A stretch of 64,000 bases of DNA from Blattabacterium cuenoti. Its GTDB lineage: Bacteria > Bacteroidota > Bacteroidia > Flavobacteriales > Blattabacteriaceae. The translations under genes and the position numbers were made by a program. This document shows, piece by piece, positions 18,336 to 30,976 of the stretch; within the stretch, counting starts at the first letter, position 1; every line of letters begins with the position of its first letter. The DNA lies in contig NZ_CP059202.1 in NCBI RefSeq assembly GCF_014251815.1, positions 434,001-498,000 of the forward strand, read 5' to 3'. The notes under the pieces were generated by a model. It was not told the DNA's origin. It was given only the letters and a program-made list of their open reading frames with translations, and searched no databases.

Positions 18336-21300
18336 TATTATATCTGGAGAAAGGTCTTCATATTCTCTTAATCCGGTTCCTGCAGGGATTTTGTGTCCCA
18401 CTATTACATTTTCTTTCAATCCGTGTAAATAATCAATCTTGCTACTTATAGCTGCTTCACCTAAAACTTTTGTTGTTTCTTGAAATGATGCTGCAGATAT
18501 AAAAGATTTAGTTTGTAACGCTGCTCTCGTTATTCCTTGTAATATGGGTCTTGCTGTAGCAGGAATTGCATTTCTGGTTTTTATTAATTTTTTATTTTTA
18601 TATTTTAGAACTGCATTTTCGTTTATAAAATCTCTGTCATTGATAATATCACCCTTTTTGAAAACATCAGAATCTCCGGATTCTTCAACCACTTTCATTT
18701 GAGATATTCTATCATTTTCTTCTATAAAATCATCTTTATATTCTATATTCCCTTCCAAAAATTTTGTGTCTCCCCCATCTATAACTTCTACCTTTCTCAT
18801 CATTTGTAAAACAATAACTTCAAAATGTTTATCATTAATTTTCACACCTTGTAAACGATATACATCTTGTATTTCTTTTATTAAATATTCTTGCACTGCT
18901 CTAGGTCCTCTTATATTTAAAATATCATTAGGAGTTACTGCACCGTCTGATAAAGGCATACCTGCTTTTACATAATCATTTTCTTGCACAAGTATTTGAT
19001 TAGATAGTTTTACAAGATATTTTCTGATTTCTCCTGTTTTGGATTCTACGATAATCTCTCTATTTCCTCTTTTTATTTTTCCATGACTAACTATCCCATC
19101 TATTTCTGATACCACAGCTGGATTAGAAGGATTACGCGCTTCAAACAATTCAGATAAACGAGGTAATCCTCCTGTAATATCTCCTGATTTAGCTGTTTTT
19201 CTTGGGACTTTTACCAATATCTTTCCTATATCTATTTTTTCTCCATCTTCTACCATTAAATGAGCACCTACCGGAAGATTATATACTTTTAATTCTTCAT
19301 TTTTTTCATTAATAATTTTTAGTGTTGGTATTAAATTTTTATTTCTAACTTCTGTTATTACTTTTTCTTGAAATCCAGTTTGTTCATCTATTTCTATTTG
19401 AAACGTCACCCCTTGTTCTAAATGTTGATAATATATTATTCCAGAAAATTCTGCAACAATAACTGCATTATACAAATCCCATTTACAAATTGTATCTCCC
19501 TCTTTCAACTGGTCTCCATGTTTTACATATAAATAGGCACCATAAGGAATATTATTTACCATTAAAACGGATGATTTTTTGAAATCAAAAAGTTTCATTT
19601 CTGTAGACCTAGAAACGACAACCCCCACTTGATCAGAACTCTGTTTTGTTTGAACAATTTTTAAATCTTCAAATTCTATGATTCCATTATATTTTGCTTT
19701 TATTTGTGAAGATTCCGTAATATTTCCTGCTGTCCCTCCAACATGAAAAGTACGTAAAGTAAGCTGAGTCCCTGGTTCTCCAATTGATTGTGCAGCAATG
19801 ACACCCACGGCTTCTCCTTTTTGAACAATTTCTCCTGTAGATAAATTACGACCATAACATTTAGAACAAATCCCCATTTTAGCTTCACAAGTTAGAGGAG
19901 ATCTAACTTCTACTATTTCAATTCCAGATTTATCAATAATCTCTGCTATTTTCTCATCGATCATCTCACCTGAAGAAATTATCAATTGATTATCTTTATC
20001 ATAAATATCATTTAAAGATATACGTCCTAAAATTCTATCAAATAAAGTTTCTACAACTTCCTCATTTTTTTTTAATGCATAAATTTCTAGTCCACGTAAA
20101 GTTTTGCAATCTTCTATTTTTATAATGACATCTTGAGCTGCATCTACTAAACGTCTTGTAAGATATCCAGCATCTGCAGTTTTTAATGCAGTATCTGCTA
20201 ATCCTTTTCTAGCTCCATGGGTAGATATAAAATATTCTAAAATAGAAAGTCCCTCTCTAAAGTTCGATAAAATAGGATTTTCAATAATTTCTCCTCCAGA
20301 AGATCCAGTTTTTTGAGGTTTTGCCATTAAACCACGCATCCCTGAAAGCTGACGTATTTGTTCTTTAGAACCTCTGGCTCCAGAATCTAACATCATATAT
20401 ACTGGATTAAATCCTTGTCTATCTTCACGCATATATTTCATGACTTTCTCTGTAAGCATAGCGTTAGTATTTGTCCATATATCAATCACTTGATTATAAC
20501 GTTCATTATTCGTAATCAATCCCATGTTGTAATTGATCTTGACATTATCTACTTGTTTAATTGCATGATAAACCATTTCTTTTTTATTATCAGGTATAAT
20601 AATGTCGCCTAATCCAAAAGATAAACCACCTTTGAATGCGTTATAAAAACCTAATTCTTTAATATCATCTAAAAAATTGGCAGTAGTAGGGACATCTGTA
20701 AAATGTAATATTTTACCTATAATTTCTCTCAGTGATTTTTTTGTTAAGGATTTATTAATAAATCCTACTTTTTTAGGAACTACTTGATTAAATAATACTC
20801 TACCTACAGTAGTTTCTATTATTCTACTAACAAACCCTTCTTTATCACGAAGATTAACTTTTACTTTAATCAATGCATGTAAGTCTACTACGTTTTGATT
20901 ATATGCTATTTCAACTTCTTCTGAGGAATAAAAAACAAGTCCTTCTCCTTTTACTTTTATTTTTGAATTTGACAATAAAGGTTTTGTCATATAATACAAT
21001 CCTAATACCATATCTTGAGAAGGAACTGTAATAGGGGATCCATTAGCAGGGTTTAATATATTTTGAGAAGCTAACATCAAAAGTTGAGCCTCTAATATAG
21101 CACCATGAGATAATGGTAAATGAACTGCCATTTGATCTCCATCAAAATCTGCATTGAAAGCAGCACAAACTAAAGGATGTAATTGAATAGCTTTCCCTTC
21201 TATCAATTTAGGTTGGAAGGCTTGAATTCCTAATCTATGTAATGTAGGAGCCCTATTTAATAATACAGGATGTCCTTTTAAAACATTTTCTAAAATATCC

Positions 21301-22562
21301 CATATCATAGGATCTCTTTTATCAATAATTTTCTTAGAAGATTTTACTGTTTTTACTATCCCTCTCTCAATTAGTTTTCGTATAATAAAAGGTTTATAAA
21401 GTTCTGCAGCCATATCTTTAGGTAATCCACATTCATGTAATTTTAAATGTGGGCCTACTACAATAACAGATCGTGCGGAATAATCGACTCTCTTTCCAAG
21501 TAAATTTTGTCTAAAACGGCCTTGTTTTCCTTTTAATGCATCAGATAAAGATTTTAAAGGACGATTTGCTTCTGATTTTACGGCAGAAACTTTTCTTGAA
21601 TTATCAAAAAGAGAATCTACTGCTTCTTGAAGCATTCTTTTTTCATTCCGTAAAATGACTTCAGGAGCTTTAATTTCTATAAGCCTTTTTAAACGATTAT
21701 TTCTTATAAGTACACGACGATATAAATCAGTCATATCAGATGCGGCATAACGTCCTCCATCTAAAGGGACTAAAGGACGTAATTCTGGAGGAATAACAGA
21801 CAATACATGAATAATCATCCAAGATGGATCTCCTCCGTTTTTTTTTCCTTCTCTAAAAGATTCAATGACCTGTAAACGTTTTAATGCTTCAGCACGTCTT
21901 TGTTTAGAAGTTTCATTCTGGACTTGATTTCTTAATTCCATAGATAACAGATCCAAATCTGTTCGATTTAAAAGATCTTCTATACATTCTGCTCCCATTT
22001 TTGCGATAAACTTATTGGGATCAGAGTTTTCTAATTGTTGATTCCCTTTTGGAAGCTTATTTAAAGCTTGCAAATATTCTTCTTCAGTAAGAAAATCTCC
22101 TTTATGAAAAGAAGACCCGTCTGAACGTAAACCTAACCCCCCTTGAATAACTACATATCGTTCATAATAAATAATCATTTCAAGTTTTTTAGAAGGTAAC
22201 CCCAGTAAATACCCAATTTTATTAGGGGAAGACCTAAAACACCAAATATGAACAACAGGAACTACAAGACTTATATGTCCCATGCGTTCTCTTCTAACTT
22301 TTTTTTCAGTAACTTCAACTCCACATCTATCACAAACAATCCCTTTATAACGAATTCTTTTGTATTTTCCACAGGCGCATTCATAATCTTTTACTGGACC
22401 AAAAATTCGTTCACAAAAAAGTCCATCTCTTTCTGGTTTATGAGTACGATAATTTATTGTTTCAGGCTTTAACACTTCTCCATTAGATTCTTTTAATATT
22501 ACCTCTGGAGAAGCTAATCGAATAGTTATTTTATTAAATCTATTCCTTTTTTTTTTATTCAT
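18330..22562 (-). CDS. rpoC: RNA polymerase beta-prime subunit
   Basis: The 1410-residue catalytic subunit carries the N-terminal zinc ribbon (Cys62, 64, 77, 80) and the absolutely conserved Mg-binding NADFDGDQM at 470-478. It also has bridge-helix and trigger-loop regions (for example [20 protein letters not shown]) and a second zinc site in [14 protein letters not shown]. It follows rpoB by 41 bp and ends the secE-nusG-rplKAJL-rpoBC series. Length and motifs are normal for Bacteroidota. Confidence 0.98.
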   Translation of the reverse strand: MNKKKRNRFNKITIRLASPEVILKESNGEVLKPETINYRTHKPERDGLFCERIFGPVKDYECACGKYKRIRYKGIVCDRCGVEVTEKKVRRERMGHISLVVPVVHIWCFRSSPNKIGYLLGLPSKKLEMIIYYERYVVIQGGLGLRSDGSSFHKGDFLTEEEYLQALNKLPKGNQQLENSDPNKFIAKMGAECIEDLLNRTDLDLLSMELRNQVQNETSKQRRAEALKRLQVIESFREGKKNGGDPSWMIIHVLSVIPPELRPLVPLDGGRYAASDMTDLYRRVLIRNNRLKRLIEIKAPEVILRNEKRMLQEAVDSLFDNSRKVSAVKSEANRPLKSLSDALKGKQGRFRQNLLGKRVDYSARSVIVVGPHLKLHECGLPKDMAAELYKPFIIRKLIERGIVKTVKSSKKIIDKRDPMIWDILENVLKGHPVLLNRAPTLHRLGIQAFQPKLIEGKAIQLHPLVCAAFNADFDGDQMAVHLPLSHGAILEAQLLMLASQNILNPANGSPITVPSQDMVLGLYYMTKPLLSNSKIKVKGEGLVFYSSEEVEIAYNQNVVDLHALIKVKVNLRDKEGFVSRIIETTVGRVLFNQVVPKKVGFINKSLTKKSLREIIGKILHFTDVPTTANFLDDIKELGFYNAFKGGLSFGLGDIIIPDNKKEMVYHAIKQVDNVKINYNMGLITNNERYNQVIDIWTNTNAMLTEKVMKYMREDRQGFNPVYMMLDSGARGSKEQIRQLSGMRGLMAKPQKTGSSGGEIIENPILSNFREGLSILEYFISTHGARKGLADTALKTADAGYLTRRLVDAAQDVIIKIEDCKTLRGLEIYALKKNEEVVETLFDRILGRISLNDIYDKDNQLIISSGEMIDEKIAEIIDKSGIEIVEVRSPLTCEAKMGICSKCYGRNLSTGEIVQKGEAVGVIAAQSIGEPGTQLTLRTFHVGGTAGNITESSQIKAKYNGIIEFEDLKIVQTKQSSDQVGVVVSRSTEMKLFDFKKSSVLMVNNIPYGAYLYVKHGDQLKEGDTICKWDLYNAVIVAEFSGIIYYQHLEQGVTFQIEIDEQTGFQEKVITEVRNKNLIPTLKIINEKNEELKVYNLPVGAHLMVEDGEKIDIGKILVKVPRKTAKSGDITGGLPRLSELFEARNPSNPAVVSEIDGIVSHGKIKRGNREIIVESKTGEIRKYLVKLSNQILVQENDYVKAGMPLSDGAVTPNDILNIRGPRAVQEYLIKEIQDVYRLQGVKINDKHFEVIVLQMMRKVEVIDGGDTKFLEGNIEYKDDFIEENDRISQMKVVEESGDSDVFKKGDIINDRDFINENAVLKYKNKKLIKTRNAIPATARPILQGITRAALQTKSFISAASFQETTKVLGEAAISSKIDYLHGLKENVIVGHKIPAGTGLREYEDLSPDIIL

Positions 22563-22603
22563 TTTTATATAAAAAAAATATGTAACTACAAAAGTTTATT
22601 AGT

Positions 22604-25600
22604 TTATTCTTCTAAACGTATATCTAATCCTAATCCTTTTAATTCATAACAAAGAACATTAAAAGATTCTGGATTATTAGGTTCAGGCATTGGTTCTCCT
22701 TTTACTATAGACTCATAAGTTTTGGCCCTACCAACAACATCATCTGACTTAACAGTTAAAATCTCACGTAATAGATTAGAAGCCCCAAAAGCTTCCAAAG
22801 CCCAAACCTCCATCTCTCCGAAACGTTGCCCCCCAAATTGAGCTTTTCCTCCTAGAGGTTGTTGCGTAATTAAAGAATAAGGCCCAATTGAACGTGCATG
22901 CATTTTATCATCTACCATATGACCTAACTTTAACATATATATTACACCTACAGTAGCAGGTTGGTCAAACCTTTCTCCTGTCCCTCCATCAAATAAATAA
23001 GTGGCACCAAAACGAGGGATTTTCGCTTTTTCTGTATACTTGGAAATTTCTTCTATAGTTGCACCATCAAATATAGGTGTTGAAAATTTCATATTTAATT
23101 TATATCCTGCCCATCCCAATACCGTTTCATATATTTGTCCTATATTCATTCTGGAAGGAACCCCTAAAGGGTTTAAAACAATATCTACAGGGCTTCCATC
23201 TTCTAAAAATGGCATATCTTCTTCTCTCAAAATTCTAGCTACAACTCCTTTATTTCCATGTCTTCCTGCCATCTTATCTCCTACTTTTAACTTTCTTTTT
23301 TTAGCAATATATACTTTCGCCATTTTAACAATTCCTGATGGTAATTCATCTCCAACAGTGATTGAAAATTTTTTATGTTTAAAAGTACTATTTAAATCGC
23401 TTACTGCTATTTTATAATTATGTAAAATTTCTGATACAAAATCATTAATTTGAATATCATCAGTCCAATCACTAGAATCAATTTCTACATAATTCTGTAT
23501 ATTATCCAGTATTTTTTTGGTGAATTTAACCCCTTTTTTTACAATTTCCTGTTTTTTATCATTCAAAATAGAATTATAACATAATTTTCCATTTAAAATA
23601 AACTGCAACTTTTTGACCAACAAATTTTTAATATCTAAAAATTTGTTTTCATATTCTTTTTCCAAACGAACTATTTTTATTTTATCTTGAGCTCTAGATG
23701 TTTTATCTTTTATACTTCTAGTAAAAAGCTTTGTATCTATCACGACTCCAAATAATGATGGCTCAGCTCTTAAAGAAGCGTCTTTTACATTTCCTGCTTT
23801 ATCTCCGAAAATAGCTCTTAATAATTTTTCTTCTGGTGTAGGATCAGATTCTCCTTTAGGAGTTATTTTTCCAATAAGAATATCGCCAGGTTTTACTTCT
23901 GCTCCCACTCTTACAATTCCATTTTCATCTAAATCTTTAGTAGCTTCTTCACTCACATTAGGAATATCATTGGTCAATTCTTCCATACCCAATTTCGTAT
24001 CACGAACATCTAAAGAATATTCATCTATATGTATAGAGGTAAACCAATCCTCACTTACTACTTTTTCGGATATCAAAACAGCATCTTCAAAATTATATCC
24101 GTTACACGGAATAAAAGCTGCTTTTAAATTTTTTCCTAAAGCCAATTCTCCATTTTCTGTAGCATAACCTTCACATAGAATTTGTCCTTTAACTACTTTC
24201 ATCCCTCTTCTGACAATAGGTTTTAAGGTTATACATGTATTTTGATTCGTCTTTCTAAATTTAACTAAATTATAAATTTGAACGATAGGATCAAAACTAA
24301 CCAAATTTTCTTTATCTGTTTTATCATAACGAACAACGATTCGATTAGCATCAACATATTCAACAAATCCATTTTTTTTTGCATTAATTAATATACGAGA
24401 ATCTCTTGCTACTTGTTCCTCCAATCCAGTTCCTACAATAGGAGCATCAGGTTTTAATAATGGAACTGCTTGACGCATCATATTAGATCCCATCAAAGCT
24501 CTATTTGCATCATCATGTTCTAAAAAAGGGATCAAAGAAGCGGAGATAGAAGCTATTTGATTCGGAGCTACATCTATATAATCTATTTGACTAGATTTAA
24601 CTATAGGAAAATCTCCATCTTCACGAGATATAATTCTATCGGATAAAAAATTTCCATATTGATCTATAGCATTAGCTTGTGCTATAATTTTTCCTTCTTC
24701 CTCTTCTGCGCTTAAATATTTTACTTCAGATTTTAAATCTACTTTTTGGTGGGATACAATTCTATAAGGAGTTTCAACAAATCCCATATTATTTATTTTT
24801 GCGAAGACAGAAAGAGAAGATATTAATCCTATATTAGGGCCTTCTGGAGTTTCTATAGGACATAATCTCCCATAATGAGAATAATTAACATCTCTTACTT
24901 CAAAACCTGCTCTTTCTCTAGATAAACCACCGGGTCCTAATGCTGAAAGTCTCCTTTTATGAGTAATTTCAGATAAAGGATTAGTTTGATCCATAAATTG
25001 AGATAATTGATTCGTTCCAAAAAAAGTATTTATCACGGAAGACAAAGTCTTAGCATTAATAAGATCTACAGGCATAAAAACTTCATTATCACGAACATTC
25101 ATTCTTTCTCTGATAGTTCTAGCCATCCTCGCTAAACCAATACTAAACTGAGTATAAAGTTGTTCTCCTACTGTTCTTACTCGTCTATTAGATAAATGAT
25201 CAATATCATCCACCTCTCTTTTAGAGTTAAATAAAGCATTCAAATGTTCTATTATTGCAATAATATCTTCTTTAGTTAAAACTAAATAATTAGGATCTAT
25301 ATTTAAACCAAGACGTTTATTCAAACGATATCTTCCTACAGGACCTAAACTATATCTCGCATCAGAAAAGAAAAGTTTATCTATAACCCCTCTAGCAGTT
25401 TCTTCATCTGGAGGTTCAGTATTTCTAAGCTGTCTATAAATATATTCTACTGCTTCTTTTTCAGAATTTGTAGGGTCTTTATGTAAAGTGTTATAAATAA
25501 TAGAATAATCTTTTTTTCTCTCTCCTTTTTTATGCAGTAAAACTGTTTTTATTTCATGATTAATTAAAAGATCAATATGTTCTTCTTTTAAAAGAATATC

Positions 25601-26413
25601 TCTTTCTATAAGAATTTCATTCTTTTCCACAGATAAAACTTCTCCTGTATCTTCATCAACGAAATCCTCATGCCAAATTTTTAATACTCTAGCAGCTAAG
25701 GTTCTGTTTATAATATTATTCTCGTTCCCTTTTATTTTTGTTTCTTCAGATAAATCAAATATTTCCAATATATCTTTATCTCTTTCATATCCTATCGCAC
25801 GTAATAAAGTTGTCATAGGTAATTTTTTCTTTCTATCAATATATGCATACATGACATTATTAATATCTGTCGCAAACTCTATCCATGACCCTTTAAATGG
25901 AATAATTCTAGCGGAATAAAGTTTAGTACCGTTAGCATGATGAGATTGACCAAAAAAAACACCTGGAGAACGATGTAATTGAGATACAATTACTCTTTCT
26001 GATCCATTAAAAATAAAAGATCCAGATGGAGTCATATAAGGACATGTTCCTAAATAAACATCTTGATATACAGTTTCAAAGTCTTCATGTTCAGGATCCG
26101 TACAATATAATTTTAATTTAGCCTTTAAAGGCACACTATAAGTTAAACCTCTTTCTATACATTCTTCTATTGAATATCTAGGAGAATCTATTGAATACCC
26201 TTTAAATTCTAAAACAAAAGAATTTCTAGCATCAGAAATAGGAAAATTTTCTGTAAAAGCTTTGAACAATCCTTCATTTTTTCTATCTTCTGGTTTTGCA
26301 TCTAACTGAAAAAACTCTTTAAATGATTTAATTTGAATATCCAAAAAATCAGGATATTCCACTTGTTTTGCTACTGAAGCAAAAGTGATTCTTTTTTTTT
26401 CTGTATTCACCAA
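22604..26413 (-). CDS. rpoB: RNA polymerase beta subunit
   Basis: This 1269-residue subunit forms the other half of the active-site cleft. The rifampicin-binding region is clear ([20 protein letters not shown] and [18 protein letters not shown]). So are GRHGNKGVV with the active-site lysine region and the C-terminal [18 protein letters not shown] that contacts beta-prime. It lies 42 bp downstream of rplL and 41 bp upstream of rpoC. The site appears rifampicin-sensitive in type, judged only from the sequence around the classical residues. Confidence 0.98.
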   Translation of the reverse strand: MVNTEKKRITFASVAKQVEYPDFLDIQIKSFKEFFQLDAKPEDRKNEGLFKAFTENFPISDARNSFVLEFKGYSIDSPRYSIEECIERGLTYSVPLKAKLKLYCTDPEHEDFETVYQDVYLGTCPYMTPSGSFIFNGSERVIVSQLHRSPGVFFGQSHHANGTKLYSARIIPFKGSWIEFATDINNVMYAYIDRKKKLPMTTLLRAIGYERDKDILEIFDLSEETKIKGNENNIINRTLAARVLKIWHEDFVDEDTGEVLSVEKNEILIERDILLKEEHIDLLINHEIKTVLLHKKGERKKDYSIIYNTLHKDPTNSEKEAVEYIYRQLRNTEPPDEETARGVIDKLFFSDARYSLGPVGRYRLNKRLGLNIDPNYLVLTKEDIIAIIEHLNALFNSKREVDDIDHLSNRRVRTVGEQLYTQFSIGLARMARTIRERMNVRDNEVFMPVDLINAKTLSSVINTFFGTNQLSQFMDQTNPLSEITHKRRLSALGPGGLSRERAGFEVRDVNYSHYGRLCPIETPEGPNIGLISSLSVFAKINNMGFVETPYRIVSHQKVDLKSEVKYLSAEEEEGKIIAQANAIDQYGNFLSDRIISREDGDFPIVKSSQIDYIDVAPNQIASISASLIPFLEHDDANRALMGSNMMRQAVPLLKPDAPIVGTGLEEQVARDSRILINAKKNGFVEYVDANRIVVRYDKTDKENLVSFDPIVQIYNLVKFRKTNQNTCITLKPIVRRGMKVVKGQILCEGYATENGELALGKNLKAAFIPCNGYNFEDAVLISEKVVSEDWFTSIHIDEYSLDVRDTKLGMEELTNDIPNVSEEATKDLDENGIVRVGAEVKPGDILIGKITPKGESDPTPEEKLLRAIFGDKAGNVKDASLRAEPSLFGVVIDTKLFTRSIKDKTSRAQDKIKIVRLEKEYENKFLDIKNLLVKKLQFILNGKLCYNSILNDKKQEIVKKGVKFTKKILDNIQNYVEIDSSDWTDDIQINDFVSEILHNYKIAVSDLNSTFKHKKFSITVGDELPSGIVKMAKVYIAKKRKLKVGDKMAGRHGNKGVVARILREEDMPFLEDGSPVDIVLNPLGVPSRMNIGQIYETVLGWAGYKLNMKFSTPIFDGATIEEISKYTEKAKIPRFGATYLFDGGTGERFDQPATVGVIYMLKLGHMVDDKMHARSIGPYSLITQQPLGGKAQFGGQRFGEMEVWALEAFGASNLLREILTVKSDDVVGRAKTYESIVKGEPMPEPNNPESFNVLCYELKGLGLDIRLEE

Positions 26414-26455
26414 TTTTAATTTAATGGATAATTAAAAAATAAAAAAATGGATTCT

Positions 26456-26830
26456 CTATTTTAATTCTATTTCAGCTCCTATTTCTTCAAATCTATTTTT
26501 AAAATCTTCTGCTTCTTTTTTATTTACAGATTCTTTGAGAAGACTGGGAATATTATCTACCAAATCTTTAGATTCCTTAAGACCTTTTCCAGTAATTTCC
26601 TTAACTAATTTCACTACAGATAATTTAGAATTTCCAGATGATTTTAAAATTATATTAAAAAAGTTTTTTTCTTCTTTTTCATATGTTTTTTCTTTTTCAG
26701 ACGAAGTATTGTCCATTTTTATTGAAGTAGTCGCAGCTTCTATTCCATATTCTTTTTTTAATAAAATTGCCAATTCATTAACTTGTTTTACAGTTAAATT
26801 GACTAATTGTTCAGCTAGCTTTTCTATCAT
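26456..26830 (-). CDS. rplL: 50S ribosomal protein bL12 (L7/L12)
   Basis: The 124-residue stalk protein has an N-terminal dimerisation helix (about 1-35), a Glu/Lys-rich hinge and the globular C-terminal domain. That domain contains KLSVVKLVKEITGKGLKESKDLVD, which recruits translation GTPases such as the EF-Tu encoded at 29477. The central hinge is lysine and glutamate rich instead of alanine rich, in keeping with AT bias. It lies 24 bp after rplJ. Confidence 0.95.
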   Translation of the reverse strand: MIEKLAEQLVNLTVKQVNELAILLKKEYGIEAATTSIKMDNTSSEKEKTYEKEEKNFFNIILKSSGNSKLSVVKLVKEITGKGLKESKDLVDNIPSLLKESVNKKEAEDFKNRFEEIGAEIELK

Positions 26831-26854
26831 TTTGTTATTTATTTTTTTGAATAT

Positions 26855-27415
26855 TTATAAAGACTTTATACTTTCATCTTTTTTGTAAGATAAAGATTTT
26901 AACATTTCACATATTTTATATTTTGTTACATCCAAAAAAGATGAAATAATGTTATTTATTGAAAATTTGAGTATATTTATGATTTCAGCAATGATATCTT
27001 CTTTGGATTTAAGGTATAATAATATATTCAAATCTTTGTTCCCCCCAAAATAAAAAGATTCTTGTGCGTAAGCTCCTTTTAAATAAGGTTTACTAACTTT
27101 TTCTTCTATATGGAAATTTTTTATGATTTTAGAAGTAATATTTGCTACATTTAAATTTGAAAATAATACAGTTGTATTTCCATTTAAAACAGAATAAAAA
27201 GAATCAAATTTTCTATTTTCTATTATAGCTTTTTTTAGTAAAGTATTTTTCACCATTTTCATCGTAATACCATTTTCATGAAAATTTTTTCTAAGAATAG
27301 ATATTTGATTTGAATTTAAATCAAATATATCAATTAAATATATTGTTTTATTGTTATTTAATATAGATATTAATTCCGATAATTTTTTTTCTTTATCTTT
27401 TTTATTTTTATTCAT
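26855..27415 (-). CDS. rplJ: 50S ribosomal protein uL10
   Basis: The 186-residue protein anchors the L12 stalk to 23S rRNA. The N-terminal KEKKLSELISILNNNKTIYLID and the RNA-binding GITMKMVKNTLLKKAI regions are characteristic; the C-terminal helix binds L12 dimers. Its start overlaps the rplA stop by 4 bp, so translation is probably coupled. The sequence has drifted considerably compared with free-living relatives. Confidence 0.93.
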   Translation of the reverse strand: MNKNKKDKEKKLSELISILNNNKTIYLIDIFDLNSNQISILRKNFHENGITMKMVKNTLLKKAIIENRKFDSFYSVLNGNTTVLFSNLNVANITSKIIKNFHIEEKVSKPYLKGAYAQESFYFGGNKDLNILLYLKSKEDIIAEIINILKFSINNIISSFLDVTKYKICEMLKSLSYKKDESIKSL

Positions 27416-28116
27416 TTCTTCATAAAACTTTTTAAATCTAACGGAAAACTATAACCCATTGTACTAGATAAATAAACACTTTTTATATAAGACCCTTTAG
27501 ATGTAAAAGGTTTATTTCGAATAATTGTTTTCATAAATTCTTTTATATTATCTAATAAACATTGATCTGAAAACGAAATTCTTCCTATAGAAGAATGAAC
27601 AATTCCATAACGATCTGCTTTGAAAGTAATTTTTCCAGATTTAATTTCTTTTACAGATTTTTCTGGATTAATGGAAACTGTTTCCATTTTAGGATTAGGC
27701 ATTAATCCTTTGGGTCCCAATATTTTACCTACATCCCCCAATAACCCCATAATAGAAGGACTCGCAACAATCACATCTACATTTGTCCATCCAGATTTAA
27801 TTTTTTCAATATAATTTAATCCAACATAATCAGCTCCTGCTTTTTTAACTTCTAATTCTTTATCTTTAGGAACTAAAGCTAAAACACAAACATTTTTACC
27901 TGTTCCATGAGGCAATGAAACTGTCCCTCTTACCATTTGATTAGGAAAACGAACATCTACCCCAAGATGCACATAAATGTCAATAGATGCATCAAATTTT
28001 ACGAAATTCGTTTCTTTTATAAGAAGTATTCTTTCTTCTAAAGAAAATTTTTTACTAGAAATCTTACTAATTTTATCTAGTGCTTTCTTTTTATTTTTAG
28101 TTAATTTTTTTGACAT
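27412..28116 (-). CDS. rplA: 50S ribosomal protein uL1
   Basis: The 234-residue protein binds 23S rRNA in the mobile L1 stalk and often represses its own operon. Recognisable segments are KFDASIDIYVHLGVD, RGTVSLPHGTGK, KILGPKGLMPNPKMETV and the C-terminal SSTMGYSFPLDL. The start is ATG 28116 (MSKKLTKNKKK). The longer frame from 28155 would overlap rplK and adds unconserved residues. The gap to rplK is 28 bp. Confidence 0.95.
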   Translation of the reverse strand: MSKKLTKNKKKALDKISKISSKKFSLEERILLIKETNFVKFDASIDIYVHLGVDVRFPNQMVRGTVSLPHGTGKNVCVLALVPKDKELEVKKAGADYVGLNYIEKIKSGWTNVDVIVASPSIMGLLGDVGKILGPKGLMPNPKMETVSINPEKSVKEIKSGKITFKADRYGIVHSSIGRISFSDQCLLDNIKEFMKTIIRNKPFTSKGSYIKSVYLSSTMGYSFPLDLKSFMKK

Positions 28117-28144
28117 ATTATAAAATAGATCTAAATGAGATATT

Positions 28145-28576
28145 TTAATTATCAACTATTTCTATTCCCATAGATCTAGCAGTCCCCGAAACCATGGATA
28201 TAGCAGACTCAATAGAAAAACAATTAAAATCTTCCATTTTATTTTTTGCAATTATTTTAACTTCATTTAAATTTATTTTTCCTATTTTAGAACGATTAGA
28301 TTCTTTCGACCCTTTTTCTTTTTTTAAGATATTCAACAATTGAATAGAAACCGGAGGATTTTTTATTGAAAAAGAAAAAGATTTATCTTCATATACAGTT
28401 ATCCTAACAGGACATATTTCTCCCATTCTATTTTTGGTGATAGAATTGTATTGTTTACAAAATTCAACAATGTTCACTCCAGAGCTACCTAAAATAGGCC
28501 CTACAGGGGGAGCTGGACTAGCTTTCCCTCCATAAATTTTCTGTATTTTTATCCTTTTTATCACTTTTTTTGTCAT
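28145..28576 (-). CDS. rplK: 50S ribosomal protein uL11
   Basis: This 143-residue protein of the GTPase-associated centre has the N-terminal GGKASPAPPVGPILGSSGVN motif and the C-terminal rRNA-binding domain ending SMVSGTARSMGIEI. It lies 16 bp after nusG in the conserved nusG-rplK-rplA order. Confidence 0.96.
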   Translation of the reverse strand: MTKKVIKRIKIQKIYGGKASPAPPVGPILGSSGVNIVEFCKQYNSITKNRMGEICPVRITVYEDKSFSFSIKNPPVSIQLLNILKKEKGSKESNRSKIGKINLNEVKIIAKNKMEDFNCFSIESAISMVSGTARSMGIEIVDN

Positions 28577-28592
28577 TTCAGTTTTAAATTCG

Positions 28593-29147
28593 CTAAATTT
28601 TTTCTATTTGTGTAAAGTTTAATTCTAATGGAGTTTTCCTTCCAAAAATCAAAACGGACAATTCCAATTTCCTCTTTTCTTCATTTATTTTTTCAATTGT
28701 TCCATTGAACCCGGTAAAAGGTCCATCTATAACTTTAATTGTTTCTCCTACTATAAAAGGAATACTAATATTTTCGTTATTTTCATATAATTTATCTATT
28801 TTCCCCAACATTTTATTAACTTCTTCTTTTCTCATAGGAATAGGGACAGCAGAAGCTCCTTTTCCTTCACTTAAAAAATTTATAACACCTGGAACATTTT
28901 TTATTGCATGTGCAGCTTCTCCTTCTAAATTCGCTTCAACCATGACATATCCAGGATAATGAACTTTTTCTCTATGAATTTTTTTTCCTTTCCTCATTTG
29001 TATCACTTTTTCAATAGGAACTAATACTTTTCCTATATGTTCTTGAAATCCATTATCTCTAATTTCATTCTCAATATATGATTTTACCTTATTTTCTTGT
29101 CCACTCATGGTTTTTATGACATACCATTTTCTTTTCAAATTATTCAT
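28593..29147 (-). CDS. nusG: Transcription elongation/antitermination factor NusG
   Basis: The 184-residue factor has the NGN domain (WYVIKTMSGQENKVKSYIE at the start, VHYPGYVMVEA near 65) that binds RNA polymerase. It also has a C-terminal KOW domain (IKVIDGPFTGFNGTIEKI, about 138-155) that contacts ribosomal S10 or Rho. It follows secE by 15 bp. Placement between secE and rplK is the standard bacterial order. Confidence 0.96.
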   Translation of the reverse strand: MNNLKRKWYVIKTMSGQENKVKSYIENEIRDNGFQEHIGKVLVPIEKVIQMRKGKKIHREKVHYPGYVMVEANLEGEAAHAIKNVPGVINFLSEGKGASAVPIPMRKEEVNKMLGKIDKLYENNENISIPFIVGETIKVIDGPFTGFNGTIEKINEEKRKLELSVLIFGRKTPLELNFTQIEKI

Positions 29148-29162
29148 TCATTTATTAGTTTT

Positions 29163-29354
29163 TTATAAAGAAAATAATTTTTTAATCAAAAAAATGAAAA
29201 AACCATCTACTCCATACAAAAATATGGACAGAAATATGGAAAAAAAACATACAATCATTGTTGTAATTTGTAAATCATACCATTTAGGCCATGTAATACA
29301 ATGAAAAAACTCATCATAAATTTCTAAAAAAAAATTATTTTTTTTCATGTCCAT
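29163..29354 (-). CDS. secE: Preprotein translocase subunit SecE
   Basis: A 63-residue protein with one membrane helix (about 30-52), preceded by the conserved amphipathic stretch with ITWPKW. SecE clamps SecY in the translocation channel of the inner membrane. It lies between tRNA-Trp and nusG, as in most bacteria. The sequence fits the minimal single-helix form. Confidence 0.93.
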   Translation of the reverse strand: MDMKKNNFFLEIYDEFFHCITWPKWYDLQITTMIVCFFSIFLSIFLYGVDGFFIFLIKKLFSL

Positions 29355-29385
29355 ATTAATTCTATGTATAATTAAATAATCAATG

Positions 29386-29458
29386 CACGGACGGTAAGGA
29401 TCGAACTTACGACCTTCGGTTTTGGAGACCGATGCTCTACCAACTGAGCTACATCCGT
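29386..29458 (-). tRNA. tRNA-Trp (anticodon CCA)
   Basis: This 73-nt cloverleaf has acceptor ACGGATG pairing with CGTCCGT (one T-G wobble), loop CTCCAAA with anticodon CCA, and discriminator G. It sits between tuf and secE, the usual position in many bacteria. Confidence 0.95.
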
Positions 29459-29476
29459 TAAAATCAAATTTGATTA

Positions 29477-30664
29477 TTAATCCATTATATGAATAACTTG
29501 TCCAGCACCTACTGTTTTCCCTCCTTCACGAATAGCAAAACGTAAGTTTTCACTTAATGCTATAGGTTGATGTAATTCAACTTCCATAGAGATATTATCT
29601 CCAGGCATAACCATTTCTATTCCATCTGGTAGATGAATTTCACCTGTAACATCTGTTGTTCTTAAATAAAATTGAGGACGATATTTATTATGAAAAGGGG
29701 TATGCCTTCCTCCTTCTTCTTTTGTAAGAATATATACTTCTGCTTTAAATTTTTTATGAGGCTTTACAGATCCCGGTTTTCCAATAACCATTCCTCTTTT
29801 AATATCTTTTTTTTCTATTCCACGTAATAATAAACCTACATTATCGCCTGCTTGACCTTTATCTAATATTTTTCTAAACATTTCAACTCCTGTTACTGTA
29901 GATGATAATTTATTTTCTCCCATTCCAATTATGTCAACGACATCACTTGTATTAACTATTCCACTTTCAATACGACCTGTTGCAACTGTTCCTCTTCCTG
30001 TTATGGTAAAAACATCTTCTACAGGCATTAAAAATGGTTTATCCATTTCACGAATAGGTTCAGGAATATAATCGTCTAATACTTTCATCAAATCTTTTAT
30101 TTTATCAACCCATTTTTTTTCTCCATTTAAAGCACCTAAAGCTGATCCTTGTATAATAGGGATATTTTCTCCATCATATTCATACTTAGAAAGCAATTCT
30201 CTAATTTCCATTTCTACTAGTTCTAATAATTCTGGATCGTCGACTTGATCTACTTTATTCATAAACACCACAATTTTAGGGACTCCTACTTGACGAGATA
30301 ATAATATATGTTCTCTAGTTTGAGGCATAGGTCCATCTGTAGCCGCAACAACTAAGATAGCCCCATCCATTTGAGCTGCACCTGTAATCATATTTTTTAC
30401 ATAATCGGCATGTCCAGGACAATCTACATGTGCATAATGTCTTTTCTCTGTTTCATATTCTACATGAGACGTATTGATAGTAATCCCTCTTGCTTTTTCT
30501 TCAGGAGCGTTATCTATTGCATCAAAACTTTTTTCCTCTGCTAATCCAATTTCTGATAAAACCTTTGTAATTGCAGCAGTTAAAGTTGTTTTTCCATGGT
30601 CTACATGACCTGTGGTCCCTATATTTACATGCGGTTTGTCTCGTTTAAATTTTTCTTTTGCCAT
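29477..30664 (-). CDS. tuf: Elongation factor Tu
   Basis: The 395-residue GTPase delivers aminoacyl-tRNA to the ribosome. G1 is GHVDHGKT (19-26), G3 DCPGH near 80 with the catalytic His just after it, and G4 NKVD near 136; domains 2 and 3 are complete to the end (GQVIHIMD). It lies downstream of the tRNA cluster on the same strand. Its codon use is less A/T-extreme than that of neighbouring genes, as expected for a highly expressed protein. Confidence 0.98.
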   Translation of the reverse strand: MAKEKFKRDKPHVNIGTTGHVDHGKTTLTAAITKVLSEIGLAEEKSFDAIDNAPEEKARGITINTSHVEYETEKRHYAHVDCPGHADYVKNMITGAAQMDGAILVVAATDGPMPQTREHILLSRQVGVPKIVVFMNKVDQVDDPELLELVEMEIRELLSKYEYDGENIPIIQGSALGALNGEKKWVDKIKDLMKVLDDYIPEPIREMDKPFLMPVEDVFTITGRGTVATGRIESGIVNTSDVVDIIGMGENKLSSTVTGVEMFRKILDKGQAGDNVGLLLRGIEKKDIKRGMVIGKPGSVKPHKKFKAEVYILTKEEGGRHTPFHNKYRPQFYLRTTDVTGEIHLPDGIEMVMPGDNISMEVELHQPIALSENLRFAIREGGKTVGAGQVIHIMD

Positions 30665-30702
30665 GATTAAATTATTAAATATTGAGCTATAAATAAAAAG
30701 AA

Positions 30703-30774
<72 letters not shown>

Positions 30775-30791
30775 CTATTTCTATCTCATAG

Positions 30792-30864
30792 AGCGGAAGA
30801 CGGGATTCGAACCCGCGACATTCAACTTGGAAGGCTGATGCTCTACCAACTGAGCTACTTCCGC
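30792..30864 (-). tRNA. tRNA-Gly (anticodon TCC)
   Basis: The 73-nt cloverleaf has acceptor GCGGAAG pairing with CTTCCGC and anticodon loop CTTCCAA giving TCC. It is the third of the four-tRNA cluster before tuf. Confidence 0.95.
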
Positions 30865-30885
30865 TATATTATGTTATGTGTGATA

Positions 30886-30969
30886 TGGGGAGAGCAGGAT
30901 TCGAACCTGCGAAGGCAAAGCCAACAGATTTACAGTCTGTCCTCGTTAACCAAACTTGAGTATCTCCCC
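30886..30969 (-). tRNA. tRNA-Tyr (anticodon GTA)
   Basis: The 84-nt cloverleaf has acceptor GGGGAGA pairing with TCTCCCC, a long variable arm as expected for tRNA-Tyr, and loop CTGTAAA giving GTA. Discriminator A is present. Confidence 0.95.
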
Positions 30970-30976
30970 AAAAAAA